NCBI GenBank assembly: GCA_016705335.1
Contig: JADIYN010000071.1
Span: forward strand, 1 to 25,140
Reading direction: 5' to 3'
Length of the DNA: 25,140 bases
Origin: Draconibacterium sp.
Lineage (GTDB): Bacteria > Bacteroidota > Bacteroidia > Bacteroidales > Prolixibacteraceae
The notes below the pieces were generated by a model. The model was not told the DNA's origin. It saw only the letters and a program-made list of their open reading frames with translations, and ran no database searches. A program made the position numbers and the translations under genes. Positions 1 to 8,855 of this stretch are shown here, in pieces; the stretch's first letter is position 1, and every line of letters begins with the position of its first letter.

Positions 1-2
1 TA

Positions 3-1233
3 CTGAAAATTTACAACTGGGCTGATTATATCGATGAAGATTTACTTACTGAATTCCCCGTTTGGTATAAAGAGCAGACAGGCGAAGAAATCAGTATTGT
101 ATATCAGATTTTTGATATGACTGAAGTGATGTACACAAAAATTGCCATGGGACATGAAGATTTCGATTTGGCTTGCCTAACACAGGCAATAATGCAACGC
201 ATGATCCATCAAATCTTTATTACCCATTGGCAGGATTTCGGAACAACACCAAACTACCTGAATAATATTTCCCCTTTTATTCAGGATCGTCTTGATGATT
301 TTAGTGCGAATGGAATGAATGCTGCAGATTACGCAGTGCCTTACATGTGGGGAACTTCGGGGATTCTTTACAACACAAAACATATTTCTGCTGAAGAAGC
401 AAATTCGTGGGGTTGCATGTGGGATCCAAAGAACAAAGGAAAAATGTTAATGAAAGACAGCTACTGGGACGCTTACAATATGGCCGCAGTTTACGGTTAT
501 CGCAATGAAATAGCTGCCGGAAAACGAACGGTTTACAGTGTTACAAACGACCACACTCCCGCAGATTTTGCATTGGTTGAAGAACAACTTAAAGCGCTGA
601 AACCCAATCTTGCAGGCTGGGAAGCCGATTTTGGCAAAGAAATGATGACAAAAGGCGAAATTTGGTTTTGCTATGCCTGGGGCGGCGATGCGGTTTGGGC
701 AATTGAAGAAGCTGCCGAAGTTGGCGTTTCGCTTGAATATATTGTCCCACAGGAAGGTAGTAATATCTGGTTCGATGGTTGGGTGATTCCGAAATATGCA
801 AAAAACACAAAAGCAGCCAGCTATTTTCTGAATTACATTTGCCAGCCCGAAATCGCCCTTCGCAATATGGATGTGAGTGGTTATTCGAGCGCTGTTGCAT
901 CACCTGAAATAAAGATGCCTCGTTGACAGTACTCTTGAAGAAACCGTAAACGCAAGTTACTTTTTCGGCCCTGGAAACGACAGCCTGAAAATCAATTCAA
1001 TTCAATATCCTGACAGTTCTGTTGTTGCACGTTGTGCGATTATCAACGACTTTTTAGACAAGAACGACGAAATGCTTGAATTGTGGAGCCGCTCAAAAGG
1101 CGATAATCTTTTTGGAGGAATGACAATTATGATAATTGTCGTAATAGTTCTTTTGGCTGCATTTATTATTCTTCGTTTCACTAAAAAACAAACAGGAAAA
1201 AGAAAAAGACAGGCGAAAAACATAAAAAGGTAG
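3..1233 (+). CDS. potD: Spermidine/putrescine ABC transporter substrate-binding protein, 5' partial, frameshifted
   Basis: Periplasmic/envelope polyamine-binding component of a PotABCD-type importer. The window opens inside the gene at the conserved mature N-terminus (KIYNWADYIDEDLL), and the typical YAVPYMWGTSGILYN segment follows near 330-375. The frame is broken at about 922: the first frame stops at 924-926, and the frame opening at gtt 922 continues the family sequence (FFGPG, then a helical C-terminus) to the stop at 1231-1233. Around 205-235 the expected 'LLLPI..DFG' stretch is scrambled as if three single bases were missing, which restores frame. The C-terminus has a hydrophobic helix (GMTIMIIVVIVLLAAFIIL) followed by a Lys/Arg-rich tail, so the protein looks membrane-anchored at its C-terminal end. 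Signal peptide and permease genes would lie upstream, outside the window. Confidence 0.85.
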
Positions 1234-1341
1234 AAAGGCTGGTAATTTTTTATATTATCAACTACAGTTTCAAATGCTGGCAAGTATTTGAAAATCTGTA
1301 ATATTCCGAAAGTCCTTCATTATTTGAATACAAAATATCCA

Positions 1342-2113
1342 TTATTGACATCCTTGAAGTATAAATACCTCACCAGCTTCATATCGCGAAGTGAGTTTAA
1401 TTTCGAAGCGGGATGTTAAGCTCAGCATCGATTTTAACGCTTTTTCTGGAGTGTTGTTCTCTTTCGAAAGATGACTAAGGAAAACACATTTCAGATTATC
1501 ACCTGCATGGTTTTGAAGTAAATTAAAAGCCTGATCGTTTGATAGATGGCCAAGTTCTGAATCAACCCTTTTTAAGAAAATAAGGATAGCTGCCATCCCA
1601 CAACATTTTTACATCGTAATTGGTTTCCAAAAATAATCCATCGCAAAGTTTTAAGTGTGACATTACATTTTTACAAGGTTCGCCAATATCTGTAAAAACC
1701 CCAACATTTATATTTTTATATTGAATCCGAAACGAACAAGGTTCGGAAGCATCATGATTTTTTTAATAAAGGTGTGAATAGTAAACTCGCCCACTTCAAT
1801 TTCATCGCCCGGGACAAAATATTTTGGGTAATCAGGTTGCAGGTTTTTGTAGGAACTATTGTAGGTTTTTGCAGTTAGATAAACCGGCAGGTTCATTTTT
1901 TTATTTACCCCGCGTGCACCCCGCATGTGGTCGCTGTGTTCGTGCGAAATAAAAAGTGCTTTAACTTTTGTGGGGTTCAAACCGCGTTCAAGCATCCGCA
2001 TCGACAATTTGTTTAGCCGAAATACCGGCATCAATTAAAACTGCATCCTTTTCGTTTCCAATATAATAGCAGTTTCCGTTACTCCCCGATGCGATTGCAC
2101 AAATTTCAAGCAT
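1342..2113 (-). CDS. WalJ/YycJ-like MBL-fold metallo-hydrolase, frameshifted
   Basis: Metallo-beta-lactamase fold hydrolase of the YycJ/WalJ type. The ATG at 2113 opens MLEICAIASGSNGNCYYIG, the family's N-terminus, and the metal-binding motif ISHEHSDHMRG follows. The C-terminal part holds VFLSHLSKENNTPEKA, also typical of this family. Three frame breaks separate the pieces: about 2000-2004, the T7 run at 1758-1764 and the CCC-TTTTT stretch at 1566-1573. Joined, they give about 257 residues, the usual full length. It is the last gene of a minus-strand group with the hydrolase at 2143 (29 bp gap) and the SIS isomerase. The substrate is unknown; family members are linked to DNA repair or cell-wall control in Firmicutes. 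Breaks in homopolymers suggest sequencing error rather than decay. Confidence 0.8.
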
Positions 2114-2142
2114 GTTTTTTTTCGTTTACTTGTAAAAACAGT

Positions 2143-2685
2143 CTATTTCACCAACTTCGAAATAGTTCTAAATTCGGCAGCTACAGAAGAACGTGTCAAT
2201 TCAAAAAGAATGGATTCGTAAGAGGCCATCATAATTCCTTCAAAGCGAAAACGTTCTTTTGCCAGTTCAAGATTCTCTTTTGTTCGCGATGAAACACAAT
2301 CAAAAACAATAATTGGGTTGAATCCGGCATCCTTTAAATCAACAGCTGATTGAAGTACACAAACGTGCGATTCAATTCCGCAAATAACAATATTATCGGC
2401 ATCAAATCTTTTCAATTCTTCTGTAACAGTTGGTTCATCACAGCAACTAAAATATCGTTTTTCGATATAATTAAATCCGTGGATTTCTGAACTGATTTCA
2501 GGAATTGTTTCTCCCAGACCTTTTGTGTATTGCTGAGTAACAATTAATGGAACTTTTAATTCATTTAATCCCTGTATTAATACAACAGTATTTTTTAAAA
2601 GCTGTTCTTTTTCGCACATTGCCGGGAAAAGTTTTTCCTGGATATCTATTATTAAACCAACTGTATTCTCTTTAATGATTCGCAT
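2143..2685 (-). CDS. Isochorismatase-like cysteine hydrolase
   Basis: Cytoplasmic hydrolase of the isochorismatase/nicotinamidase superfamily, 180 residues, close to the short YcaC-like members. The catalytic residues are recognisable: Asp14 in GLIIDIQEKLF, Lys76 in the IEKRYFSC stretch, and nucleophile Cys109 in the GIESHVCV motif, which contains the usual cis-peptide region. ATG start at 2685, no frame break. It lies 33 bp downstream of the SIS isomerase gene and 29 bp upstream of the metallo-hydrolase gene, so the three are probably co-transcribed. Substrate cannot be told from sequence; YcaC-type proteins often have no known substrate, and a true isochorismatase role is unlikely because no siderophore or menaquinone genes are near. 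Confidence 0.88.
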   Translation of the reverse strand: MRIIKENTVGLIIDIQEKLFPAMCEKEQLLKNTVVLIQGLNELKVPLIVTQQYTKGLGETIPEISSEIHGFNYIEKRYFSCCDEPTVTEELKRFDADNIVICGIESHVCVLQSAVDLKDAGFNPIIVFDCVSSRTKENLELAKERFRFEGIMMASYESILFELTRSSVAAEFRTISKLVK

Positions 2686-2718
2686 TTTTATATTTTTTGA
2701 TGAAATAAAAAATCGGAC

Positions 2719-3341
2719 TTAGGAAAGTCCGTATCCCTTTTTACGTGCCTGTTCCCGCGATTTGTCGCCCAAATAACCACCATGATGGCGTTTGGCGTAA
2801 TCCTCAGCAGTAAAACCTATTTTATTCATCAGGGAAACTACGAGCACGTCACCAATAACCGTCATTACTGTTGTTGAAGTTGTAGGGGATAAGCCAAGCG
2901 GACAAACTTCGGCAGGATTTCCTGTATTTATAAATGCATCGGCCGCTTTTGCCAGCACTCCATCGGGATTACCCGAAATAACAATTAACGGTAATTTAGG
3001 GTGTAAAATATTAGCCAGTTCCACAAGCTCAATAATTTCACGCGTTTTCCCTGAATTTGAAATCAGCAATAAAATATCGTTTTCCTGAACCACACCCAAA
3101 TCACCATGCTGCGAATCGCTTGGATGAAGGAATACAGCCGGAGTACCTGTTGAACTGAATGTGGTTGCAATGTTTGCAGCAATTTGTCCGGCTTTGCCCA
3201 TTCCGCTCGCCACCAACTTACCTTTTTTAAATGAACGCGGGAATATATCAGTTCAATTGCTTTTACAAAACCATCATCAACCGGAATATTTAATATGGCT
3301 TGTGATTCATGTTCAATAACTTTTCGTATTGTTTCCTTCAT
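2719..3341 (-). CDS. kdsD: SIS-domain sugar-phosphate isomerase, KdsD/KpsF-like short form, frameshifted
   Basis: Predicted D-arabinose-5-phosphate isomerase, which interconverts ribulose-5-P and arabinose-5-P for Kdo and lipopolysaccharide synthesis. It has a single SIS domain: GMGKAGQIAANIA sugar-phosphate loop, ISNSGKTREI, and the LSPTTSTTVMTVIGD segment characteristic of KdsD/GutQ/KpsF. The C-terminal CBS pair of the E. coli enzymes is missing; after correction the protein is about 207 residues, like the short forms of Bacteroidota. One frame break sits in the T6 run at 3223-3228: adding one base joins IELIYSRVHLKK to GKLVASGMGK. ATG start at 3341. First gene of the three-gene minus-strand group. 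Another SIS isomerase function is possible but the TTSTTV segment favours KdsD. Confidence 0.82.
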
Positions 3342-3360
3342 TTTTTAAAATTTTGAGTTG

Positions 3361-3389
3361 CAAAATTAACCTAAAATGCAGCGTCTAAA
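3361..3389 (-). promoter_or_regulatory. Possible promoter of the SIS-isomerase group
   Basis: On the minus strand TAATTTTG (complement of 3361-3368) matches the Bacteroidota -7 consensus TAnnTTTG exactly, 20 bp before the ATG at 3341. A weak -33-like TTTA lies 17 bp further upstream (3386-3389). This would give a very short leader. The -33 box is poor, so the call rests on the -7 box and position. Confidence 0.4.
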
Positions 3390-3551
3390 TAACTTTCTTC
3401 ACCTTTTTTTGATTTCCATATAACATCGATTTACAAACCCAATGGAAATTGAGAAATATCATAAAAAAAGTAACATATTGATAGTTCTATATTTTTAAAT
3501 ATTCTCTATTTTTAGCAATTGTTTTTTTACTTCTCACTCTAAATATAAATA

Positions 3552-4685
3552 ATGAAAATTCACGAATATCAAGCCCGAAAACTATTCAGTAAGTACGGGA
3601 TACCAGTGCCGGAAGGCGAAGTTTGCCGCTCGGTTGATGAGGTCAAGAAAAAAATTTCTGACGAAGACAAACTTCGTGTTGTAAAAGCACAGGTTCATGT
3701 TGGAGGCCGGGGAAAAGCCGGGGGTGTTAAGTTAGCTAAAACAAAGGCAGAAGCCATTGAAAGAGCTGAAGAAATACTCGGTATGAACATAAAAGGTTTA
3801 ACAGTTGAAAAAGTACTGATTGCTGAAGCTGTTGACATTGAAAAAGAGTTTTATGTTGGGTTGATAAACGATCGCAATACCAAGTCAGTTGTATTGATGG
3901 CCAGCGCTGAAGGTGGTGTGGAAATTGAAGAAGTGGCAAGAGTTTCGCCAGAAAAAATCATAAAAATGCCAATTGACCCAACAATGGGTTTGATGGATTG
4001 GCAAGCACGGAAAATTGCACTTCAACTTTTTAGCGAGCCAAGTCAGGTGCGTCAGGCTGCTGCAATTCTTGTAAAATTATATCAATTATACGTTGATACT
4101 GATTGCTCTTTAGCTGAAATCAACCCACTCGTTTTAACACCCGATAAAAAAGTAATGGCATTGGATGGCAAAATGAATTTCGACGATAATGCACTTTTCC
4201 GCCAGCATAAAATACTTGACATGCGCGAAGTGAACGAAGACGAAGCCAAAGAAATTGAAGCAACTGCAAAAGGCCTTTCATATATTAAACTCGAAGGAAA
4301 TATTGGTTGTATGGTTAATGGCGCCGGCCTTGCTATGGCAACCATGGATATGATTAAATTATATGGAGGTGACCCAGATAACTTCCTTGATATCGGCGGT
4401 TCATCGAACGCAAAAAAAGTTGTTGATGCAATGAATATTCTTTTGAGCGATAAAAATGTTGAAGCTGTTATGATCAACATTTTTGGTGGAATTACCCGTT
4501 GCGATGACGTTGCCCGTGGTTTGGTTACTGCTCTTGATGAAATAAAAACTGATATTCCAATTGTAATTCGTTTGTCAGGAACAAATGCAAAAGAAGGTTT
4601 GGAAATCATTAAAGATTACGGATTACCAACGGTTTCGACGATGAGTGAAGCCGCTAAAAAAGCAATCGAATTGAGCAAAAAGTGA
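3552..4685 (+). CDS. sucC: Succinyl-CoA synthetase (ADP-forming), beta subunit
   Basis: Beta subunit of succinate-CoA ligase, which couples succinyl-CoA cleavage to ATP or GTP formation in the TCA cycle. 377 residues, full length. It starts with MKIHEYQARKLFSKYGIPVP, followed by the ATP-grasp domain with KAQVHVGGRGKAGGVKLAK in the nucleotide-binding region, SLAEINPLV and ALDGKMNFDDNA for metal and nucleotide binding, and the C-terminal ligase domain with DNFLDIGGSS and INIFGGITRCDDVA, where the phosphohistidine of the alpha subunit docks. ATG start at 3552. sucD follows after 56 bp, so the two form an operon. I saw no convincing TAnnTTTG promoter in the 210-bp AT-rich upstream gap. No frame break. 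Confidence 0.97.
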   Translation: MKIHEYQARKLFSKYGIPVPEGEVCRSVDEVKKKISDEDKLRVVKAQVHVGGRGKAGGVKLAKTKAEAIERAEEILGMNIKGLTVEKVLIAEAVDIEKEFYVGLINDRNTKSVVLMASAEGGVEIEEVARVSPEKIIKMPIDPTMGLMDWQARKIALQLFSEPSQVRQAAAILVKLYQLYVDTDCSLAEINPLVLTPDKKVMALDGKMNFDDNALFRQHKILDMREVNEDEAKEIEATAKGLSYIKLEGNIGCMVNGAGLAMATMDMIKLYGGDPDNFLDIGGSSNAKKVVDAMNILLSDKNVEAVMINIFGGITRCDDVARGLVTALDEIKTDIPIVIRLSGTNAKEGLEIIKDYGLPTVSTMSEAAKKAIELSKK

Positions 4686-4741
4686 GTTCAGAGGTTCGAA
4701 TATAAAGGTTGAAGTTTAAGGTTCAGAATAAAAATTGAGTA

Positions 4742-5617
4742 ATGAGTATATTGATAAATAAAGACACAAAAGTAATTGTTCAGGGTATTACCGGCCGTGA
4801 TGGTGCGTTTCATTCGAACAAAATGAAAGCTTATGGAACTAACATTGTTGGTGGCATATCTCCGGGAAAGGGTGGTTCCGAAGTTGACGGGATACCGGTT
4901 TTTAACACAGTTGAAGAAGCTGTGAACGCGACTGGAGCGAATGCATCGGTTATTTTCGTACCGGCACCCTTTGCAGGCGATGCAATTTTAGAAGCAAGTT
5001 ATGCCGGAGTGGAACTTGTAATTTGTATTACTGAAGGAGTTCCGGTAAAAGACATGATAAAAGTTACGCCTATTTTAAAACAAAATGGAACAAAACTGAT
5101 TGGTGCCAATTGCCCCGGTTTGATAACTGTGGATGAATGTTTGATTGGCATTTTACCCGGAATGATTTTCAAAAAAGGAAATATTGGTTTGATTTCACGT
5201 TCAGGTACACTTACTTACGAAGTTGTAAATATGCTTTCGGAAAGTGGTTTGGGCCAAACAACCTGTGTTGGCATTGGAGGTGATTCAGTATCGGGTTTAT
5301 ATTTTAGGGATTTACTTGAAATGTATGAAAACGACCCAGAAACCAAAGCTGTTGTTGTGATTGGCGAAATTGGCGGAGATGCGGAAGAACAGGCAGCCCA
5401 ATATATAAAAGACCATATGAAAAAACCTGTTGTTGCATTTATTGCAGGACAATCAGCACCTCCCGGAAAAAGAATGGGTCATGCTGGAGCAATTATTTCC
5501 AGTGGTTCAGGCACCGCCGAAGAAAAAATAAAAGCTTTTGCTGCTGCGGGTGTTCCTGTTGCAAAAGAACCCGGCGACATTCCGGGATTGTTAAAACAAA
5601 AATTGGGGATAGCATAG
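4742..5617 (+). CDS. sucD: Succinyl-CoA synthetase, alpha subunit
   Basis: Alpha subunit of succinate-CoA ligase. It binds CoA and carries the phosphohistidine intermediate. 291 residues. The N-terminal CoA-binding Rossmann domain has VQGITGRDGAFHS (residues 13-25), then PGKGGSEVDGIPVF, the NCPGLIT segment near 123-129, and the active-site His247 in PPGKRMGHAGAII (241-252). The EIGGDAEEQAA stretch (209-219) is typical of the subunit interface. ATG start at 4742, 56 bp after sucC. The pair is complete and ends in a strong terminator at 5668-5709. No other TCA-cycle genes are present in the window. Confidence 0.97.
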   Translation: MSILINKDTKVIVQGITGRDGAFHSNKMKAYGTNIVGGISPGKGGSEVDGIPVFNTVEEAVNATGANASVIFVPAPFAGDAILEASYAGVELVICITEGVPVKDMIKVTPILKQNGTKLIGANCPGLITVDECLIGILPGMIFKKGNIGLISRSGTLTYEVVNMLSESGLGQTTCVGIGGDSVSGLYFRDLLEMYENDPETKAVVVIGEIGGDAEEQAAQYIKDHMKKPVVAFIAGQSAPPGKRMGHAGAIISSGSGTAEEKIKAFAAAGVPVAKEPGDIPGLLKQKLGIA

Positions 5618-5667
5618 TCTTCATTAATTTTGGGAAATGAACGGTTAGAAAATCCTATAATATTTAC

Positions 5668-5709
5668 AAAAAAAGCGGGCAGTTTCAAATGAAACTGCCC
5701 GCTTTTTTT
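5668..5709. terminator. Bidirectional intrinsic terminator between sucD and atpG
   Basis: Perfect 12-bp stem GCGGGCAGTTTC / GAAACTGCCCGC (5675-5686 and 5691-5702) with a 4-nt loop AAAT, flanked by A7 on the left and T7 on the right. It therefore reads as a terminator from both sides: for sucCD (+) and for the ATP synthase operon (-), whose last gene ends at 5740. Confidence 0.95.
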
Positions 5710-5739
5710 GTAATCAGGTTTTATTTTTCTGCTATTTCC

Positions 5740-6617
5740 TTATCCTTTCAATGCCTCGGCACCACTGACAATTTCAAGGATTTCACCTGTAATTGCAGCC
5801 TGGCGCGCTTTATTGTACTGTAAAGTAAGATAATCCAGCAACACAGTTGCATTATCGGTTGCACTGTGCATTGCAGTTAAGCGGGCTCCATGTTCGGCAG
5901 CATGGGAATCAAGCATTGCTTTATAAAGTTGTATCTTTAAAATACTTGGGATCAATTCCTTAATAATATACTCTTTTGAAGGTTCGAAAATATAATTTGT
6001 ATTCACTTTTATTGAATCGTCTTTTTCTATTTCAACAGGAAGGAATTGTTCGGTAGTTTGAATCTGAACAGCTGCATTTTTAAATTGGTTATACACAATT
6101 TCAATACGATCGTAAGTCCCATCTTCAAACAAATTCATTAAATCCTCAGCAATTGCCGAAATATTTTCAAATGAAAGTGCATTGAAAATATCGTTTTTAT
6201 TATCCACCACTTTCATACCGTGGAATTTCAATAGTCGCATTCCCTGTTTTCCCAAACACAAAAAACCAACATTACCTTTTTCAAATTGGTTACTGTATTT
6301 TTCGTTTACAAGCTTTGCCGCAACTTTCGAAATATTCGAATTAAAACCCCCACATAAACCGCGGTTCGATGAAATAAGAACAATCAATACTTTTCAGGAT
6401 CACGTTGTTGCGTATAAACCGAATCATCTGAGCTTTCCAAACCGGCACTTAAAGAGGCGAGGATTCCATGTAACTTGTTCGCATACGGACGTATTTGATA
6501 AATGGCATCCTGAGCTTTTTTTAGCTTTGCCGCCGATACTATTTTCATTGCACTTGTAACTTGCCGGGTGGTTTTTACTGATGCAATCCGAATTCGTATT
6601 TCTTTTAAACCTGCCAT
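5740..6617 (-). CDS. atpG: F1Fo ATP synthase gamma subunit, one frameshift
   Basis: Central rotor shaft of F1. The N-terminal piece (6617 down to about 6390) begins MAGLKEIRIRIASVKTTRQV, with TSAMKIVSAAKLKKAQ, the classic gamma N-terminal helix. The second piece holds VLISSNRGLCGGFN and the C-terminal helix, including AMHSATDNATVLLDYLTLQYN and ARQAAITGEILEIVSGAEAL. The frames are joined by adding one base near 6390, where RDPEK should continue into VLIVLISSNRG; the corrected protein is 292 residues, normal for this phylum. Last gene of the operon, 74 bp after atpA, before the shared terminator. Gamma is indispensable for a rotary enzyme and every other subunit gene here is intact, so a base-call error is the likely explanation. 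Confidence 0.93.
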
Positions 6618-6691
6618 AAATCAATGTTTGAATGCATGAATGAGGGAAAGCGTAAATGCCCAGAACCTCAAATCAACTTACTATTTTTTGC

Positions 6692-8272
6692 CTATTTTTT
6701 ATACTTTTCTGCAATTTCAGCTGCTACTTTCATTATAATCTCTTCTCCTTCTTCAGTCAAATTTCCGGCACTTAATTCATCAAGGGTTGAACGGTGTTGT
6801 AATTGCATTGCTTCATGAAAATCAGCCTCAAATTCTTTTACGTTTTCAACCGGAACCGGGCGAAGCAGCTCTTTAACGCCACAGTAAATTATAGCAATTT
6901 GCTGTTCAATATGCAATGGAGAGTACTGTCCCTGTTTCAATATTTCAACATTTTTGCGCCCTTTATCAAGTATGCGCATGGTTGCAGCATCAAGGTCGGA
7001 ACCAAATTTTGCAAAAGCTTCCAACTCGCGAAACTGTGCCTGATCAATTTTTAGTGTACCGGCAATTTTTTTCATTGCTTTTACCTGCGCGCTACCACCT
7101 ACACGTGATACCGAAATACCAACATTAATAGCAGGACGGATACCCGCATTAAACAAGTGTGGCTCAAGAAATATCTGGCCATCAGTAATAGAAATCACGT
7201 TGGTTGGAATATACGCAGAAACGTCTCCGGCCTGCGTTTCGATGATAGGAAGTGCAGTTAACGAACCTCCTCCCTTTACAATATCTTTCAGACAATCGGG
7301 TAGGTCATTCATTTTCGAAGCAACTTCATCGCTTTCAATGATTTTGGCAGCACGTTCCAATAATCGTGAATGGAGATAAAAAACATCACCCGGATAAGCT
7401 TCGCGGCCCGGTGGGCGGCGTAATAACAATGAAACTTCGCGATATGCAACTGCCTGTTTTGATAAATCATCATAAATAATCAACGCGTGCCTGCCTGTAT
7501 CCCTGAAAAATTCGCCAATAGAAGCTCCTGCATAAGGCGCATAATATTGCAGCGCTGCCGGATCAGATGCCGGTGCCGATACAATAACAGTAAATTGCAT
7601 TGCGCCATGCTTTTCTAGTGTGGCTGCAATGTTTGCTACAGTAGAACCTTTTTGACCGATTGCAACATAAATACAATATACAGGATCTCCTTTTTCAAAA
7701 TTTTCACGCTGGTTGATAATTGTATCGATTGCAATAGCTGTTTTACCCGTTTGGCGGTCACCGATAATCAGCTCGCGCTGGCCACGACCAATTGGTATCA
7801 TCGCATCGATTGCTTTTATTCCGGTTTGAAGCGGTTTTTTTACAGGTTGTCTGAATATTACACCGGGCGCTTTTCTTTCCAACGGCATTTCGAGTAACTT
7901 GCCCTGGATTGATCCTTTTCCATCGATTGGTTCGCCAAGTGTATTGATAACACGGCCCAGCAATTGTTCGCCAACCATTATCGAAGCAATCCTTTGCAAA
8001 CGTTTTACACTGTCTCCCTCCTTTACTTTCGATGAAAGGCCGAGAAGTACAGCACCAACATTGTCTTCTTCAAGGTTTAGTACAATTCCTTTAACACCGC
8101 TCTCGAATTCAATCATTTCATTGGCTTCCACGTTTGAAAGGCCATAAATTCGGGCAATCCCATCGCCCACCTGCAAAACAGTGCCAACTTCTTCAAGTTC
8201 GGCTTCCGATTTAAAGCCCTCCAATTGCTGCTTTAAAATTTGAGATATTTCTGCTGGTTTTATATTTGTCAT
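6692..8272 (-). CDS. atpA: F1Fo ATP synthase alpha subunit
   Basis: Non-catalytic nucleotide-binding subunit of the F1 hexamer. 526 residues, the usual length in Bacteroidota. Order: N-terminal beta-barrel (residues about 27-95), nucleotide-binding domain with P-loop GDRQTGKT (171-178), the ALIIYDDLSKQAVAYREVSLL segment split around the Walker B region, and ISVSRVGGSAQVKAMKK carrying the conserved arginine next to the catalytic sites, then the C-terminal helical domain. ATG at 8272. It lies 26 bp downstream of atpH and 74 bp upstream of atpG, inside the minus-strand operon. No frame break. Confidence 0.98.
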   Translation of the reverse strand: MTNIKPAEISQILKQQLEGFKSEAELEEVGTVLQVGDGIARIYGLSNVEANEMIEFESGVKGIVLNLEEDNVGAVLLGLSSKVKEGDSVKRLQRIASIMVGEQLLGRVINTLGEPIDGKGSIQGKLLEMPLERKAPGVIFRQPVKKPLQTGIKAIDAMIPIGRGQRELIIGDRQTGKTAIAIDTIINQRENFEKGDPVYCIYVAIGQKGSTVANIAATLEKHGAMQFTVIVSAPASDPAALQYYAPYAGASIGEFFRDTGRHALIIYDDLSKQAVAYREVSLLLRRPPGREAYPGDVFYLHSRLLERAAKIIESDEVASKMNDLPDCLKDIVKGGGSLTALPIIETQAGDVSAYIPTNVISITDGQIFLEPHLFNAGIRPAINVGISVSRVGGSAQVKAMKKIAGTLKIDQAQFRELEAFAKFGSDLDAATMRILDKGRKNVEILKQGQYSPLHIEQQIAIIYCGVKELLRPVPVENVKEFEADFHEAMQLQHRSTLDELSAGNLTEEGEEIIMKVAAEIAEKYKK

Positions 8273-8298
8273 CTTATCTTATTTATTCGCTTCTTATA

Positions 8299-8850
8299 TT
8301 ATTTTCTAAGTTCAGTTTCCAATAATTCCTGTTTTATTTTTTTTAGTTTGGTTGTAATGCTGGCATCGTATTGTTTGTCATCGATACGGAGAATCAGTCC
8401 GCCAATAATTTCAGGATCTATTTGGCTGGTGAGTTCTACTGTTGCTTTCAACTCTTTTTCCAACAATGACTTTATTTTGCTGATTGTTTTTGTTTCAATG
8501 TCAGTAGCAGTAATCAAAGTTGCCAGCTTGATATTTTGGTCTTTTCTGATCAGTTCCAAAAAATTGTGGCAAATTCCGGGAATATATTCTTCTCTGTTAT
8601 TTTGAAGAATCAACAACAAAAAATTTAATGTGACTGAGTTTACTTCTGTTTTAAATATTTGGGTAAGCAGTTCAGCTTTTTTCGAAGTTGAAATCACCGG
8701 ACTTTCCAACAGATGAACAAATTCGACAGAGTGTGTGTAAGTGTCCAAAACCTTTTCAATATCAGTTTTTAGCGTTTCCAACCTGTTTTTCTCTTTTGCA
8801 AGCAAGAAAAAAGCTTTTGCATAACGAACTCTTATTGCGCTTATATCCAT
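8299..8850 (-). CDS. atpH: F1Fo ATP synthase delta subunit
   Basis: Peripheral-stalk subunit (OSCP homologue) linking the top of F1 to the b subunits. 183 residues. N-terminal helical domain beginning MDISAIRVRYAKAFFLLAKE, with the conserved Arg-Tyr-Ala segment, and C-terminal domain with ELTSQIDPEIIGGLILRIDD, the most conserved delta motif. ATG at 8850, five bp after the atpF stop, so translation is probably coupled. Position between atpF and atpA is the standard order. Confidence 0.95.
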   Translation of the reverse strand: MDISAIRVRYAKAFFLLAKEKNRLETLKTDIEKVLDTYTHSVEFVHLLESPVISTSKKAELLTQIFKTEVNSVTLNFLLLILQNNREEYIPGICHNFLELIRKDQNIKLATLITATDIETKTISKIKSLLEKELKATVELTSQIDPEIIGGLILRIDDKQYDASITTKLKKIKQELLETELRK

Positions 8851-8855
8851 AGATT

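Noticed and set aside
589..903. Minus-strand open frame within potD
   Set aside because: Antisense to conserved substrate-binding protein sequence, with unusual composition.
3342..3551. Promoter for sucCD in the upstream gap
   Set aside because: Only weak TATATTTT/TATTTTTA-like stretches, and none has a TTTG at the proper distance.
4082..4609. Long open frame on the minus strand inside sucC
   Set aside because: Antisense shadow of a highly conserved gene; the translation is Ser/Ile-rich with no family resemblance.
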